Below, one piece after another: positions 63,124 to 64,000 of a DNA stretch of 64,000 nt. Positions within the stretch are counted from its first letter, which is position 1; each line of letters begins with the position of its first letter. The notes beneath the pieces are model-generated. The model worked only from the letters and a program-made list of their open reading frames with translations, did no database searches and was not told where the DNA came from. A program made the position numbers and the translations under genes. Origin of the DNA: Parafannyhessea umbonata (GTDB lineage: Bacteria; Actinomycetota; Coriobacteriia; Coriobacteriales; Atopobiaceae); contig NZ_FOGP01000003.1 in NCBI RefSeq assembly GCF_900111255.1, forward strand, positions 210,673 to 274,672. Reading direction: 5' to 3'.

Positions 63124-64000
63124 CTACTCACCCTCTCCCTGAAGCACGGCAGAAGAGGAGTCAACCTCATTGCCATCAGATTCACCTGTAACCTTGCGCT
63201 CACGCCGGCGCAGCTCGTCCGTGTACTTTTTGCGACGGATCACCACGCAGATGGCGTAGATTGTGTTGACAATTATTCCGAGGATAATCCACCAGTGGAC
63301 CCAGCAGTCCACATGCATACCGGCAAGAGGAGTTTCGTCATCCGAAATCTCCTCAGGCTGAGCCGTAGGCGTATCGTCGTCAGGAATAGCCGCAGTAGGA
63401 ATCACTGGCGTCGGCGCAGGAACGCCTGCAGTAGTCGCAGGAACCGCGGCGTCAGTAGGAACGGGCGTGGGTGTCTGAGGCGACACGGGAGTAACGTCAG
63501 CAGGGGCGACAGGCTCGGCAACGTAGTAGACCTTCACCACGTGCGTGGACGGGTCGGTCGCCTCGCCGGCGGCCAAAGTGAAGCTCGTCTCACCATTAGT
63601 TTCGGCCCAGATATAACCTACGAACTTATCAGTCTCGTTCGGGATGAGGTTAACAGTGACTTCTTCGTTAAGCCAGGAGGTGGCAATCTTGAGGTCGTCG
63701 GTGGCGTCGGCCTCGGACTTGGCCTTGGCCTCGGCGAGGGTGTCGCCGAAGTAGTACTCGACCTGGGCGCTGACGGAGTGGGTCTGCGAGTCGTCCCTGA
63801 CGTAGTAGACCTTCACCACGTGCGTGGACGGGTCGGTCGCCTCGCCGGCGGCGAGCTCGTAGGAGGTCTCGCCGTCGGTGGAGTCCCACTTGTAGCCGGA
63901 GAACTTGTCCGTCTGGTTGGGCTCGACCGTCGCGGTGACGGCGTCGTTGATCCAGCCGGTCTCGGTCACGGCCTCGTCGGTGGCGTCGGCCTCGGACTTG
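63124..64000 (-). CDS. Repeat-containing surface protein, partial (N-terminus beyond right edge)
   Basis: At least 291 residues; the frame is open to the right edge, and the GTG at 63969 is inside a repeat, so it is not the start. It has MucBP-like repeats (VSAQVEYYFGDTLAEAKAKS...THVVKVYYV) of 93 residues, then a Pro/Thr/Ala-rich stalk, DDETPLAG, a TM segment (WWIILGIIVNTIYAICVVI) and a basic cytoplasmic tail of about 40 residues. It looks like a wall- or membrane-anchored adhesin. Confidence 0.85.
   Translation of the reverse strand, partial: KSEADATDEAVTETGWINDAVTATVEPNQTDKFSGYKWDSTDGETSYELAAGEATDPSTHVVKVYYVRDDSQTHSVSAQVEYYFGDTLAEAKAKSEADATDDLKIATSWLNEEVTVNLIPNETDKFVGYIWAETNGETSFTLAAGEATDPSTHVVKVYYVAEPVAPADVTPVSPQTPTPVPTDAAVPATTAGVPAPTPVIPTAAIPDDDTPTAQPEEISDDETPLAGMHVDCWVHWWIILGIIVNTIYAICVVIRRKKYTDELRRRERKVTGESDGNEVDSSSAVLQGEGE
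63523..64000 (-). repeat. 279-bp tandem repeats in the surface protein
   Basis: The unit is 279 bases (93 codons). Positions 63523-63573 and 63802-63852 are identical over 51 bases, and a further identical stretch of about 27 bases ends at 63721 and 64000. Between these the copies differ. Confidence 0.85.

Overview
The window looks like a chromosomal segment from a GC-rich Gram-positive bacterium of the Coriobacteriia, most like Atopobiaceae (Olsenella/Atopobium type). This rests on gene order, actinobacterial-looking RNA polymerase and ribosomal proteins, sortase-type surface proteins with an ETPLA signal, and a fermentative gene set (2-oxoacid:ferredoxin oxidoreductase, PTS beta-glucoside use). 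The genus is an inference; there is no 16S gene in the window.

Layout. 1-3003: two surface-protein genes, the first cut by the left edge. 3181-9528: a ribosomal block on the minus strand, rplC-rplD-rplW-rplB-rpsS-rplV-rpsC-rplP-rpmC-rpsQ-rplN-rplX, closed by a strong terminator where rplE would normally follow. 9153-12734: the str operon rpsL-rpsG-fusA-rpsJ with its own promoter and terminator; tuf is absent from it. 12801-19708: an ArsR regulator, then a plus-strand cluster opposed to its surroundings (P-loop ATPase, four-subunit 2-oxoacid:ferredoxin oxidoreductase, XRE-cupin regulator, acyl-CoA synthetase). 19768-34207: minus-strand rpoC, rpoB, rplL, rplJ, rplA, rplK, nusG, secE, tRNA-Trp, rpmG, tuf and four more tRNA genes. 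34331-42617: a housekeeping run yacP-like/rlmB/cysS/ispF/ispD/disA/clpC. The order clpC...disA-ispD-ispF...cysS...rlmB-yacP...rpmG-secE-nusG-rplK-rplA-rplJ-rplL-rpoB-rpoC...rpsL-rpsG-fusA follows the ancestral order known from Bacillus. 42661-47450: a beta-glucoside PTS (IIC, IIB, IIA) with a GH1 glycosidase and a divergent GntR regulator. 47478-53728: lysS, greA, a tatA-like gene, a spermidine-synthase-like gene, cysK-cysE. 53792-61843: a LOG-family gene, a MarR-controlled ABC exporter pair, a YfcC-like transporter and pepT. 61844-64000: an AT-rich gap, a small zinc-ribbon-like protein, a two-TM protein, and a repeat-containing surface protein cut by the right edge.

The most striking observations are in the information machinery. 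RpoC carries a roughly 200-residue C-terminal extension that contains a domain aligning without gaps to the C-terminal domain of the RNA polymerase alpha subunit, with the DNA-contact residues equivalent to E. coli R265, N268, G296, K298 and E302 kept. RpoB has 16 residues where most bacteria have 8 in fork loop 2. LysRS is fused to an HD-type domain, TatA is fused to a zinc ribbon, and ribosomal protein S12 has Arg at position 88, where Lys is the rule and where K88R is a known streptomycin-resistance change. No insertion sequences, prophage, CRISPR array or rRNA genes were seen.
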